Positions 18,372 through 27,294 are shown, counted from the stretch's first letter. The stretch is DNA of 48,804 nt from Flavobacteriales bacterium (GCA_007125175.1 SLDS01000191.1:1-48804); one strand, 5' to 3'. Made by a program: numbers and translations. Notes: generated by a model from the letters alone, not told the origin.

Positions 18372-19066
18372 GGTGTGCAAGCGCTGTCGCCCCCTATGAG
18401 GAGGCCGATTTCGGGGCTTAGGAAGGATAGGCCCAGGCCCAAGCCGCGGATGATGAATAGAATAGCGATGGCGCTGGCAACGATGGGTGCCGCCCTGAGG
18501 AGTTTGAGCCGATAGCGTTGGGGCAGGGCATTGCCGCCAAAAGCAAGCAGGAGCAAAGCAGGGATGGTGCCCAGTCCAAATACCGTCATAAAGAGGGCTC
18601 CATTGGCCGGGTGATAGCTGGCAATAGCTCCTGCCAGGGCGATGTAAACCATGCCACAAGGCAAGAATCCATTGAAAAATCCAAGACCCAAAATGGCTGC
18701 TGCCCTCTGATCGCGCAGGCGTGCAGCCATGAAGGCCTGAATTTTTGACTGCCAGCGGTAATAGGGCCCTTCCAGAGATCGAAAGCGCATCATTCGAGGG
18801 GCCCAGATGATCAGCAGCATGATAGAGCCTGCCAGTATGGACATGCCTTGCTGTATACTTGCCATCTGAAAGCCGTATCCGAGTACACCGAATAGGAATC
18901 CAAGCAGGGCATAGGCAGCTATCCTACCGAAATGGTAGAGGCCATAGCCCAGCAATTTCTGACTTGTGGCCGCGCTGCCAACGGGAACTGCCAGAGCGAT
19001 GGGGCCGCACATGCCCAGGCAGTGCAGACTACCGGCCAAGCCCAATATGAGTGCAGCCAGCCACAT
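18368..19066 (-). CDS. SafE/UreH-like membrane protein (DsbD-type copper or thiol transporter)
   Basis: A 232-residue protein with six or so membrane spans, of the sulfite exporter TauE/SafE or cytochrome-biogenesis DsbD-like group often found in cbb3 clusters. The first span contains GSLHCLGMCGP (C16 and C20), and a later span contains GFFNGFLPCGMVYIAL (the second Cys-Pro motif). In related proteins this cysteine-proline pattern is used for copper export or import or for moving reducing equivalents. Its place between ccoH and hemN suggests a role in copper supply to the cbb3 oxidase; this is inference. It lies 3 bases after ccoH and overlaps hemN by 4 bases. Confidence 0.85.
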   Translation of the reverse strand: MWLAALILGLAGSLHCLGMCGPIALAVPVGSAATSQKLLGYGLYHFGRIAAYALLGFLFGVLGYGFQMASIQQGMSILAGSIMLLIIWAPRMMRFRSLEGPYYRWQSKIQAFMAARLRDQRAAAILGLGFFNGFLPCGMVYIALAGAIASYHPANGALFMTVFGLGTIPALLLLAFGGNALPQRYRLKLLRAAPIVASAIAILFIIRGLGLGLSFLSPEIGLLIGGDSACTP

Positions 19067-19069
19067 GGC

Positions 19070-19510
19070 TCAGAGGAGAATGTCTTTGTGAACGTAATAG
19101 TCCGTGCCGTCAATCTCGAATCGGAGCTCGAGTTTGTAGCGGCCTTGCTTGCCCTTTGGCTCGATGCGCATGCGTCGGTCGGCGTCCAACACGAGTTCAT
19201 GCTGCTCATCGAATGCGGCCTTATCGGGTTTGTACAGACTTAGCGTTCCCTCTGGTTGTTCATTTGCCGGAAGGCCTTCGAATTTCACTGATACTGCGCC
19301 TTGTTCGAGCGCGACGTTTACCTTGAAAGTGGCGGTAGCCATGTTGTCAAAGGCGTCTTTGCGCCCTTGAAAGCTCAGTTCATTTTCGTAGTAGTTTTCT
19401 GTAACAAGCTCGTGGTCAAATTGCATACTCATGATGAGCATTGCGGTCATACCGATGGCAAAGAGGGTGTATACGACAGCGATTTTGTGACCGAAATGGA
19501 ATTTTTTCAT
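19070..19510 (-). CDS. ccoH: CcoH/FixH-family cbb3 oxidase assembly protein
   Basis: A 146-residue protein with one N-terminal membrane span (about 7-28) and a beta-rich extracytoplasmic domain. The FixH-like pattern includes Y-NELSFQGRKDAFDNM near the membrane and a closing strand run ending DGTDYYVHKDILL. CcoH is needed for stable assembly of cbb3 oxidase. The start at 19510 (MKKFHF) was chosen because it gives a standard anchor; the open frame runs 22 codons further upstream into ccoG. It lies 10 bases after ccoG and 3 bases before the SafE-like gene. Confidence 0.88.
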   Translation of the reverse strand: MKKFHFGHKIAVVYTLFAIGMTAMLIMSMQFDHELVTENYYENELSFQGRKDAFDNMATATFKVNVALEQGAVSVKFEGLPANEQPEGTLSLYKPDKAAFDEQHELVLDADRRMRIEPKGKQGRYKLELRFEIDGTDYYVHKDILL

Positions 19511-19520
19511 GGCATTGGCT

Positions 19521-20936
19521 TTAGAGTGGTCCGGATATTTTGACTTTGACGCGATCGAGTCTTCGCCCATCTTCATCTACGACGATGATTTCGGCTTTGG
19601 CCCTGCCCAGATCAAACATCTCGGGTGGGGCGGCCAGGAAGAAAGCGCCCTGCGCAAGGGTATTGGCCTCTACGCTTGGTTGGCCTCCCACCATTTTCAC
19701 TTCAATGGATTCATCGGGGCTCTGAAGCTGCAATACGAGGGCTCGATTGCTCTTATTGATTAGCTTGTAATTGTACAGGTTGCTGATCTTACCATCATCC
19801 TGTATTTGATAGCGTACGCCGGGGGTGCGCAGCACATTCAGCTCTATTTCGCCTCTTGTGGCGATCAGTATGGCCGATACACTCACAAGGGCAATGAGGA
19901 GTATGCTGTAGGCTTTTGCACGCATGCTGAATTTGAATGGTTTGCGGCTCTCAATTTGCTCCTCGCTGGTATAGCGTATCAGGCCTTTCGGCAAATTGAC
20001 AGCCTCCATCATGTGGTCGCAGGCATCGATACAGGCCGTGCAATTCACGCATTCCAGTTGGGTGCCATTGCGGATATCAATGCCGGTGGGGCACACATGC
20101 ACGCATTGCATGCAATCGATGCAGTCGCCCTTGCCTACCTCAGTGCGGTCTTCGTTTTTTCGGAATTTGCCCCGAGGCTCTCCACGGACGCGGTCGTATG
20201 CTACTACCACCGATTGCCGATCGAGCAATACGCCTTGCAAGCGTCCGTAAGGACATACATTGGTGCATACCTGCTCTCGGAAGAAGGCGAAAACTCCGTA
20301 GAAAACAGCTGAGAATACTGTAATCGCCGCCAGACCTGCCAAATGCTCTGATGGGGGTGAGCTGATGATATCAATGAGCTCCCTGCTGCCGATGATGTAG
20401 GCGAGAAAGGTGTTGGCGATGGTGAAAGAGATGGCAAAAAAGAGAATGTGTTTCGATCCCTTTTTGAGAAGTTTTTCCCTGCTCATCGGGGCCTTGTTGA
20501 GCTGCATTTGCTGCTTCCAGTCACCTTCTATCCAGTATTCAATTCTTCTGAATACTCCTTCCATGAAGATGGTTTGCGGGCAGATCCATCCACAGAAGAT
20601 GCGTCCGTACACCACCGTAAACAGGATGATGAATACCAGGAAGCTCAGAACGACAATGACCAGGATAAAAAAGTCTTGCGGCCAGAAGATTTTGCCGAAG
20701 AGCACAAACTTGCGCTCGATGACATTGAGCATGAGAAGAGGCTCACCACCAATTCGAATAAAAGGGCCGGCAAAGAGAAAAGCGAGCAGAAAGAAATTGA
20801 CCCTATAGCGCCATTTCGTATAAAAACCCGAAGGCTTTTTGGGGTATATCCACCTTCGCTTGCCCTGCTCATCGAGGGTGCTCAGATGGTCTCTGAAGCT
20901 CTCCTTATCGGATGCTTCTTGTGGTTTATTGTTCAT
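19521..20936 (-). CDS. ccoG: CcoG/FixG/RdxA polyferredoxin of cbb3 oxidase maturation
   Basis: A 471-residue membrane-bound iron-sulfur protein, implicated in reducing copper for the cbb3 active site. Motifs in order are CGWICPQT with C115 and C119 in an NapH-type membrane region, CTNVCPYGR (C224, C228), and two four-cysteine ferredoxin clusters: C272/275/278/282 (CIDCMQCVHVCP) and C296/299/302/306 (CVNCTACIDACD). A C-terminal immunoglobulin-like domain follows another membrane span. The length is normal. The start overlaps the ccoP stop codon by 4 bases, consistent with one operon. Confidence 0.95.
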   Translation of the reverse strand: MNNKPQEASDKESFRDHLSTLDEQGKRRWIYPKKPSGFYTKWRYRVNFFLLAFLFAGPFIRIGGEPLLMLNVIERKFVLFGKIFWPQDFFILVIVVLSFLVFIILFTVVYGRIFCGWICPQTIFMEGVFRRIEYWIEGDWKQQMQLNKAPMSREKLLKKGSKHILFFAISFTIANTFLAYIIGSRELIDIISSPPSEHLAGLAAITVFSAVFYGVFAFFREQVCTNVCPYGRLQGVLLDRQSVVVAYDRVRGEPRGKFRKNEDRTEVGKGDCIDCMQCVHVCPTGIDIRNGTQLECVNCTACIDACDHMMEAVNLPKGLIRYTSEEQIESRKPFKFSMRAKAYSILLIALVSVSAILIATRGEIELNVLRTPGVRYQIQDDGKISNLYNYKLINKSNRALVLQLQSPDESIEVKMVGGQPSVEANTLAQGAFFLAAPPEMFDLGRAKAEIIVVDEDGRRLDRVKVKISGPL

Positions 20937-22162
20937 TCCATCGCTGCTGTGGCGACATTGGATTCTTCAGTATCCTCAATTTCCTCTCTGTCACCGTTTG
21001 ATTCCTCATCTTGAGGATCAGAATCCTTCTCTTCGCTTTCAGTGTCTTGCTCTCCTTCGCTCGCAGCTTCAGGATCTGCCTCCGGGACGTATTTTTCACC
21101 TTGTGGCTCTTTGGGAGCTGCCGGTGTAGTGCCCTGCAGGCTCAGGATATAGCTGGATACCTGAGCCATTTCCTTGGGCCGAAGTATATTGCTCCATGCC
21201 ACCATTCCCTTGGTGGGAACGCCGTATTTCACAACTGAGAATACTTCTTTCATGGAGCCACCGTGTATCCAGTATTCATCGGTGAGGTTGGGACCTACAC
21301 CTCCGCCACCATCGGCTGCGTGGCATGCCTGACAATGCTCCATGAATATTTTTCTACCCACTTTTAAATCTGCGGCATCTTCCAAAAACTCCACATTGGT
21401 CTCATCCACCATTTCACCGCGCATGGCGATGTAGGCAGCTTTTTCTTCCTCGGCCTGGAGAAGTTCAGCCACGTACTCTTCGTGCTGGTCTTTGCTGTAA
21501 GGCAATACGTGGTACCATGCCATGTATACGACGGAGAAGATAATGGTGACGTAAAACATCCACACCCACCAAGGCGGCAAGTTGTTATCGAGTTCACGAA
21601 TGCCATCGTATTCGTGATCCATCAGTATTTCATGCTCCTGCTCCACAGGCACAGCATCGGTGAGTGCGGCCATGATACCTGCTCCTACCTCTTCGCTTTC
21701 TTCCGCAACTGTAGGTGCTTTCTCTGCCGGAGGCATCAACATGCCTATCACACCGCGTATGGTTGAGATGATATAGAGAAAGACGAACAAGAGCAATACA
21801 TTTAGCGCGATAAGCAGGATGGTATTGTCATCCCTGAGAAACTCGGGATATTTCGGCACCTCCGCTCCTTGGGCCATTAAACTGCCCGCTGAGCCAAAGC
21901 ATATCAAGGCGACAATTACGGCCTTCACCTCTTGACTTTCGGCGAGCTTTCTGAGTTTGGTAAATGCAGAGGCATTTGAAGTGAGCCGACGCAAGACGCC
22001 TGCCGCAGCTATGATAGCGATGATCTGCACCAAGGCCATGAGGCTCAAAGCCATATTGGGGCCTTCTATCATAAAGGCAAAGCTATTGCCACTATCCTGA
22101 GCCATTGCACTTGCCGGGGCGAGTGATGCCAGGGCAACACTGAAGATTGCGGTTTTTTTCAT
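20933..22162 (-). CDS. ccoP: Cbb3 oxidase subunit CcoP, single haem motif, acidic C-terminal tail
   Basis: A 409-residue membrane-bound cytochrome c subunit of cbb3 oxidase. It has a signal-like N-terminus, additional membrane spans before residue about 160, then the FixP N-terminal domain (DHEYDGIRELDNNLPPWWVW..., about 182-220), and one cytochrome c domain with a single CXXCH (MEHCQACHAADGGGG) and GMVAW as the likely Met ligand region. Classical CcoP has two haem motifs, so one is missing here. The last ~50 residues are very rich in Glu/Asp (for example ESEEKDSDPQDEESNGD) and probably disordered. It overlaps ccoQ by 4 bases and ccoG by 4 bases. The extra N-terminal spans appear in other Bacteroidota CcoP proteins as far as I recall. 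Confidence 0.9.
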   Translation of the reverse strand: MKKTAIFSVALASLAPASAMAQDSGNSFAFMIEGPNMALSLMALVQIIAIIAAAGVLRRLTSNASAFTKLRKLAESQEVKAVIVALICFGSAGSLMAQGAEVPKYPEFLRDDNTILLIALNVLLLFVFLYIISTIRGVIGMLMPPAEKAPTVAEESEEVGAGIMAALTDAVPVEQEHEILMDHEYDGIRELDNNLPPWWVWMFYVTIIFSVVYMAWYHVLPYSKDQHEEYVAELLQAEEEKAAYIAMRGEMVDETNVEFLEDAADLKVGRKIFMEHCQACHAADGGGGVGPNLTDEYWIHGGSMKEVFSVVKYGVPTKGMVAWSNILRPKEMAQVSSYILSLQGTTPAAPKEPQGEKYVPEADPEAASEGEQDTESEEKDSDPQDEESNGDREEIEDTEESNVATAAME

Positions 22163-22383
22163 GGGTTCTTTTGATTGGAAGTGTCACTGCTGTAGGTTAT
22201 TTCACCTTCGTGCATATCGTCGCTGAGGGGCATTTGTCCCATGGCTTCTACATGGCTTGACTTCATCTTCCACACGTAGAGTAGAAGACCTATGAAGAAA
22301 CTGAAAAACAGGATGAATGCGATCAATGGGAAAATCTCAATGCCCAGAATCGACTCCATATTGTGCTTGATGAATTTGAGCAT
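22159..22383 (-). CDS. ccoQ: CcoQ-like small cbb3 oxidase subunit
   Basis: A 74-residue protein with one hydrophobic span (about 18-39) and a polar C-terminal tail, in the ccoQ position between ccoNO and ccoP. The VWKMKSSHVEAM segment after the span fits the short cytoplasmic tail of CcoQ-like proteins. Sequence conservation in this family is low, so the call depends on size, topology and place. It starts 3 bases after the ccoNO stop codon and overlaps ccoP by 4 bases. Confidence 0.75.
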   Translation of the reverse strand: MLKFIKHNMESILGIEIFPLIAFILFFSFFIGLLLYVWKMKSSHVEAMGQMPLSDDMHEGEITYSSDTSNQKNP

Positions 22384-22386
22384 GGC

Positions 22387-24522
22387 TTATTGGTTTTGAG
22401 CGCTTTGATTTTCCATTTTTATGTCTGTGCCAAGCCGCTGTAAGTAGGCGATCAATGCGACCAGTTCCGTATTGGGCTTGGCGGTGATACCGTCTGAGGC
22501 CAGGCTTTGGACTATTGCATCTTGTTGCAAGCGCACATCCCCATTGGCGATATGTTCATAGCCTTCTTCATAAGGCACACCCAGGGTGCGCATGGCATTG
22601 ATCTTTGCCACAGTTGTGGTGGTGTCGATCTCTTTATTTGCCATCCAGGCATAAGCCGGCATGATGGATCCCGCCGACATCTTATCCGGGTCGATCATGT
22701 GCTCATAGTGCCAGGAGTCGGAGTATTTGCCACCGACCCTGTGCAGGTCGGGCCCGGTGCGCTTTGATCCCCAAAGGAATGGATGATCGTAAACGAATTC
22801 CCCTGACTTGGAATATTCGCCCTGATATCTTTCCGTTTCATGGCGGAAGGGCCTCACCATTTGACTGTGGCAATTGTAGCAACCTTCTGCTATATAGACA
22901 TCTCTGCCATGTAGCTCCAGAGGTGTGTAGGGCTTCACACTGGCTATGGTAGGTACATTGCTTTTCACAAGGAATGTAGGCACCATCTCGACAATACCCC
23001 CGATGAGAATGACCACCAGAGACACGACCAGCATCATCACAGGCTTGCGCTCTATGGGGCGGTGCCAGTGCTCCTTGCCATGGGCTTTGTGCTCTTTCTC
23101 AAGTGCAGGTGCCTCAGCGGCTTCATCGTTTTCGAAGCTGCCCTGCTTCACGGTCTTGTAGATGTTGTAGATCATTACCAGAGCACCGCTCAGGTAGAGC
23201 ACCCCGCCTATGGCCCTCAGACCGTACATGGGCAGTATCTGAGTGACTGTTTCCAGAAAGTTGGGATATACCAGGAAGCCGTCGGGGCTGAACTGTCTCC
23301 ACATGGCCCACTGTGTAATGGCGGCCCAATAGAGCGGGATGGCGTAGAAGAGAATTCCAAGCGTTCCCAGCCAGAAGTGGGTATTGGCAAGTTTGAGAGA
23401 GTACAGTTTTGTCTTGAACATGCGTGGTATCAGGAAGTAGAGCATCCCGAAGGTGAGGAAGCCATTCCAGCCCAATCCTCCGATGTGCACGTGGGCAATG
23501 GTCCAGTCGGTGTAGTGGCTGATGGCATTGAGGCTCTTAATGGAGAGCATCGGCCCTTCAAAAGTGCTCATACCGTAGGCCGTTACAGCTACCACCATGA
23601 ATTTGAGGGTGGGGCTTTCACGCACCTTATCCCAGGCACCCCTTAGGGTGAGCAATCCGTTGAGCATACCTCCCCAACTGGGAGCGATGAGCATCACTGA
23701 AAAGACAGTTCCCAAACTTTGCGCCCATCCAGGCAGTGAAGTATACAAAAGGTGGTGTGGTCCAGCCCAAATGTAGAGGAATATGAGCGCCCAGAAGTGA
23801 ATGATAGAGAGTCGATAAGAGTAGACGGGCCTATTGGCTGCCTTGGGAATGAAGTAATACATTAGCCCCAGATAGGGAGTGGTGAGAAAGAAGGCAACGG
23901 CATTGTGTCCGTACCACCATTGTACCAGGGCATCCTGCACACCGGCATACCAGCTGTATGATTTCATGAAGCCTATAGGCAATGCGAAGGAGTTCACAAT
24001 GTGCAGAACGGCCACCGTAACGAAGGTGGCGATGTAGAACCAGATGGCCACGTAGAGGTGGCGCTCTCGTCGCTTGATGATGGTCATCATCATGTTGATA
24101 CCAAATACTACCCATATCAGTGCGATGGCAATGTCAATGGGCCACTCCAGCTCAGCGTACTCCTTGCTCTGGGTGAAGCCCAATGGCAAGGTAATGGCCG
24201 CCGAAACGATGATAAGCTGCCATCCCCAGAAGTTGATACGCGATAGCATGTCACTCCACATGCGGGTTTTCAGCAGGCGCTGCAAGGAGTAATAAACCCC
24301 CATGAAGATACCATTGCCCACAAAAGCAAAAATCACCGCATTGGTATGCAGTGGTCTTATCCTTCCAAAACTTGTATACGGATTGTCAAAATTGAGCGCC
24401 GGAAACACGAATTGCAGAGCAACCAAGAGCCCAACCAACATACCCACAATGCCCCACAGCGCAGTGGCATAGGCAAAGTACTTTACGATTTGATTATCGT
24501 AATAAAACTTCTCAATCTTCAT
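22387..24522 (-). CDS. ccoNO: Fused cbb3 oxidase subunits I and II (CcoN-CcoO)
   Basis: A 711-residue fusion of the catalytic subunit I and the monohaem subunit II of cbb3-type cytochrome c oxidase. The CcoN part (about 1-460) shows haem/copper ligands: H59 (RPLHTNAVIF), H206 (WWYGHNAVAFF), the HH pair at 256-257 (WAGPHHLLY), and H344/H346 (IAHVHIGGLGWN). A charged linker (about 465-490, with KEHKAHGKEHWH) leads to a new membrane span and the CcoO part with one c-type haem motif CYNCH at about 548-552 and a MPAYAWM Met-ligand region. Fusion of the two subunits is common in Bacteroidota. The ATG at 24522 (MKIEKFYYD) is preferred; an in-frame ATG at 24558 would add 12 residues. Confidence 0.95.
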   Translation of the reverse strand: MKIEKFYYDNQIVKYFAYATALWGIVGMLVGLLVALQFVFPALNFDNPYTSFGRIRPLHTNAVIFAFVGNGIFMGVYYSLQRLLKTRMWSDMLSRINFWGWQLIIVSAAITLPLGFTQSKEYAELEWPIDIAIALIWVVFGINMMMTIIKRRERHLYVAIWFYIATFVTVAVLHIVNSFALPIGFMKSYSWYAGVQDALVQWWYGHNAVAFFLTTPYLGLMYYFIPKAANRPVYSYRLSIIHFWALIFLYIWAGPHHLLYTSLPGWAQSLGTVFSVMLIAPSWGGMLNGLLTLRGAWDKVRESPTLKFMVVAVTAYGMSTFEGPMLSIKSLNAISHYTDWTIAHVHIGGLGWNGFLTFGMLYFLIPRMFKTKLYSLKLANTHFWLGTLGILFYAIPLYWAAITQWAMWRQFSPDGFLVYPNFLETVTQILPMYGLRAIGGVLYLSGALVMIYNIYKTVKQGSFENDEAAEAPALEKEHKAHGKEHWHRPIERKPVMMLVVSLVVILIGGIVEMVPTFLVKSNVPTIASVKPYTPLELHGRDVYIAEGCYNCHSQMVRPFRHETERYQGEYSKSGEFVYDHPFLWGSKRTGPDLHRVGGKYSDSWHYEHMIDPDKMSAGSIMPAYAWMANKEIDTTTTVAKINAMRTLGVPYEEGYEHIANGDVRLQQDAIVQSLASDGITAKPNTELVALIAYLQRLGTDIKMENQSAQNQ

Positions 24523-24715
24523 TGCTTGCTTTTTTTTGAACAGAGGTTTTTGATTCACTTAGACCTTCACTTCCAGCAGGCTGCTCAAATAGCATGCGAA
24601 CGGATGGGGTGAAGTCGTCTTCAAATTGTTTGCTGCGCACCGCCCACACGAAGGCTGCGAGAAATCCCAGCGCGACGAGGAGACTTATGGCGATTAGCAA
24701 GAATAAAGCTTCCAT
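24512..24715 (-). CDS. ccoS: Cbb3 oxidase maturation protein CcoS
   Basis: A 67-residue protein with an N-terminal membrane span and the FixS/CcoS signature FLAAFVWAVRSKQFEDDFTPSVRMLF, where the W-x-x-x-x-QFDD-like segment is diagnostic. CcoS is needed to incorporate haem and copper into CcoN. The start at 24715 (MEALFLLIAISLL) is the usual N-terminus; the open frame upstream to 24790 adds 25 residues without similarity to the family. It overlaps the ccoNO start by 11 bases. A 95-base gap separates it from ccoI, unusually long for this cluster, and this gap may hold a promoter. Confidence 0.88.
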   Translation of the reverse strand: MEALFLLIAISLLVALGFLAAFVWAVRSKQFEDDFTPSVRMLFEQPAGSEGLSESKTSVQKKASNED

Positions 24716-24770
24716 GTTTTCTTGGCTTTGATCTATATGCTGTGCTCGTTCAAAGTGAGGTAGTAGGCTG

Positions 24771-24778
24771 CAAAGTAA
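24771..24778 (-). promoter_or_regulatory. Possible -7 element upstream of ccoS
   Basis: On the minus strand TTACTTTG followed by CAGCC is one base off TAnnTTTG and has the same CAGCC continuation as the ctaB promoter. It lies in the 95-base gap between ccoI and ccoS, 55 bases before the ccoS ATG. No -33 TTG is found at the usual spacing, which fits an activator-dependent promoter; see the TGA-N6-TCA site at 24802-24813. Confidence 0.4.
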
Positions 24779-24801
24779 TGGGGATGCCACCGCGATTTAC
24801 A

Positions 24802-24813
24802 TGACTGCCGTCA
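24802..24813. promoter_or_regulatory. Possible Crp/Fnr-type site (TGA-N6-TCA) upstream of ccoS
   Basis: TGACTGCCGTCA has the TGA-N6-TCA core geometry shared by Crp and Fnr sites; read on the minus strand it is TTGAC-GGCA-GTCAT, close in form to TTGAT-N4-ATCAA. The centre is about 33 bases upstream of the centre of the possible -7 element at 24771-24778, that is near -41 of the inferred start site, the place where Fnr-type activators bind at class II promoters. The arms are only 4 bp, so chance occurrence is possible. Confidence 0.3.
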
Positions 24814-27294
24814 ATTCCAAACATGATTTTTATCAGTTTTTAATGTAGCTGCATCCCTATCAAGTCTTTGTCTTGATAGCCAACGGGTGCCCAACGCTAC
24901 AAACCCCACCACACTGATGGAGCTTAGCGGCATCAGTATGGCCGCAATCACCGGCTCAAGCAGGCCCTGCACGGCAAAATAGATTCCGACAGCATTGTAA
25001 GCGAAGGAAAGCACAAAGCTCAGCTTGATGAGTTGAAGTACACCTTTCGAAAACCAGAAGAAACGCGGCAAGTCAGCGAAGCTCCGCGCATCGAGTATGG
25101 CATCGCTGGCCGGTGTGAAGCGAAATACATCATCGGCCACGGAGATGCCAAAATCGCTTTCGCTCAGGGCTCCGGCGTCATTGAGGCCATCGCCAATCAT
25201 TGCACTTACCTCCGAGCGCTTTCGCAAATTTCTCAAGAATGCCTTTTTATCATGGGGGCTTTGATTGAAGTGCAGGCCCTCCTCTTGATCGAAGAGCTGC
25301 ACCATTTCCGCGCGACTGCTGTCATTGTCGCCGCTCAGCAAGTACAATCTATGTCTTGGTTTGAGCGCAACAATGAGCTCCTTGGCGCCTTCTCTGAGTG
25401 ATTTTCGAATGGCAAAGAAACCGATATAGTCACCGTCAATGCTCAGGTGAACCTCAGTGGCATGCGCCTGCGATTTGCGCCCTGTTGCTTCCGCGAAATG
25501 AGCTGCGCCCAGTTTGTATTCCTTTCCATTTACACGGCCAGCGATTCCCAAGCCACTTTCCTCGTGGTAATTCTGAACGCCCTGCGCCGATCCGTCTTCC
25601 TGGAGGTTACTTTCCAGAAAATGAGATATATGGCGACTCAGTGGATGCCCCGACTGCCTGGCAAGGGCGCGCAACTCTGCTTCTTGATTTGCGGTGAGCG
25701 GTGTACCGAAATATGAAACTTCAGCATTCTCAGGATGGGTGAGTGTACCTGTTTTGTCAAAAACGATGGTGCTCACTTCCGCCATTTTGCCGAGAGCATG
25801 ACCATTCTTCAGATACAAACCTTTGCGCCCCAGGTATCGCACTGCGCTACCATAGGCAAAGGGGAAGCTCAGGGCCAGGGCACAGGGGCAGGCGATGATG
25901 AGTACCGCGCTGAGCACATTCCATGCTGTGGCCATATCGCGCGATATCCAGTACAGGGTGCTAAGCGTGGCAATGAGCAATACCGCGTATGTGAACTTTC
26001 GGCCTACACGATCCGCAAAGGCTTCGAGGCGGTGTGCTGCTGTTCCATCGCCTTCCTCGTTCCAGAGACTCGTGAGATAGCTTTGATCCACTGCTTTGAG
26101 CGCTTCCAGGGTGATGGCTGCGCCCATTTGTCGCCCTCCGGCAAATATCTTTTCACCCAAGGCTACCTTCATCGGGTCAGATTCACCAGTCACGAAGCTG
26201 TAGTCCAATGAGCCCTCACCTTCGCAAATGATGGCATCTGCGGGCACCAGTTCGCCACTTCGAATGCGGAAACGATCTCCGGACTTGATTTTTTCAATGG
26301 GTGTAGCCTGCTCCTTTCCATCGATGAGTTTTTGCACGGATATGGGAAAGTAGGATCTGAAATCACGCTCGAAGCTCAGGCTGTCGTAGGTGCGTTGCTG
26401 AAACCATTTGCCGATGAGCAAAAAGAAAACAAGAGCGGCCAGGCTATCCATGTAGGCTCCACCTCCCAGAAAGAGTATCTCATAGGCACTTCTAATCCAG
26501 AGGGCCAGTATTCCTAGACTGATGGGGACATCGAGATTTGCTCTGCCCCGCTTCACCGCCCTGAAGGCGCTGAGCAAATAGTCCTGAGCAGAAAAAAGAA
26601 GTACCGGCAAGCTGAGTACCAGATTCACCATTCCAAAAAAGTAACGGTACTGTGCCGTAGGTGCCATGCCCTCATTGAAGTATTCGGGGAGACTGAGGAG
26701 CATGATATTGCCAAAGCAAAAACCTGCAACACCAATCTGATTGATAATCCTCCTCGATGCTTTGGATTGGCTCTTTTTTTCGCCTTCTTTGGCTTGAATT
26801 TCGGGCGTGTAGGCTATTGCGGCCAATTGCTCGACCAGCCTGCGCAAGCTGAGCTTCCTGGGGTCGTAGCTGAATTGTGCCTGGCGCTTTACAAAGTTCA
26901 CGCGTGAGCTGAGCACACCGGGTACGAGCTTCTGGAAGTTTTCGATAAGCCATATGCAGCTGGCGCAGTGCATGGCGGGAATTCTGAAGCGAACCTTATG
27001 GAGTTCATCACTCTTAAAGTCGAGAAGCTTCTCTACCACATCAGGGGCATCTAGATAGGCATATTCTTCTTTTTTAGGTGCTTTCAGCTGCTTGATGCCC
27101 GGATTGCTCGCGTACTGGTAGTAGCCATCCATGCCACAAGAGCTCAAGAGCTCATACACACTTAGGCAGCCCCTACAACAAAAATCTTTATCATCTTTGT
27201 GTATGGCTTCGCTGCCGCATCGGTCTCCACAATGGTAGCACTGGCCCTTGATGGACTCCTTCAACTCTACTGACACAGCATTCTTATTACTCAT
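24811..27294 (-). CDS. ccoI: CcoI/FixI copper-transporting P1B-type ATPase
   Basis: An 827-residue P-type ATPase that exports copper for cbb3 oxidase assembly. Motifs in order: an N-terminal cysteine-rich region (CYHCGDRC and CCRGC at about 19-43) as in FixI-type ATPases, a heavy-metal-associated domain with MHCASC (C110, C113), eight membrane spans, the transmembrane metal site CPC at 469-471 (IACPCALALSFPF), the phosphorylation motif DKTGTLT at 513-519 and MIGDGLNDAGAL near the hinge. Length and order are normal for the CcoI group. The start overlaps the universal-stress gene by 4 bases. Confidence 0.94.
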   Translation of the reverse strand: MSNKNAVSVELKESIKGQCYHCGDRCGSEAIHKDDKDFCCRGCLSVYELLSSCGMDGYYQYASNPGIKQLKAPKKEEYAYLDAPDVVEKLLDFKSDELHKVRFRIPAMHCASCIWLIENFQKLVPGVLSSRVNFVKRQAQFSYDPRKLSLRRLVEQLAAIAYTPEIQAKEGEKKSQSKASRRIINQIGVAGFCFGNIMLLSLPEYFNEGMAPTAQYRYFFGMVNLVLSLPVLLFSAQDYLLSAFRAVKRGRANLDVPISLGILALWIRSAYEILFLGGGAYMDSLAALVFFLLIGKWFQQRTYDSLSFERDFRSYFPISVQKLIDGKEQATPIEKIKSGDRFRIRSGELVPADAIICEGEGSLDYSFVTGESDPMKVALGEKIFAGGRQMGAAITLEALKAVDQSYLTSLWNEEGDGTAAHRLEAFADRVGRKFTYAVLLIATLSTLYWISRDMATAWNVLSAVLIIACPCALALSFPFAYGSAVRYLGRKGLYLKNGHALGKMAEVSTIVFDKTGTLTHPENAEVSYFGTPLTANQEAELRALARQSGHPLSRHISHFLESNLQEDGSAQGVQNYHEESGLGIAGRVNGKEYKLGAAHFAEATGRKSQAHATEVHLSIDGDYIGFFAIRKSLREGAKELIVALKPRHRLYLLSGDNDSSRAEMVQLFDQEEGLHFNQSPHDKKAFLRNLRKRSEVSAMIGDGLNDAGALSESDFGISVADDVFRFTPASDAILDARSFADLPRFFWFSKGVLQLIKLSFVLSFAYNAVGIYFAVQGLLEPVIAAILMPLSSISVVGFVALGTRWLSRQRLDRDAATLKTDKNHVWN

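Noticed and set aside
18372-18659. Extended N-terminus of HemN
   Set aside because: The extra 96 codons read antisense-frame sequence of the SafE-like gene and have Pro/His/Arg-rich random composition; the ATG at 18371 gives the normal family N-terminus.
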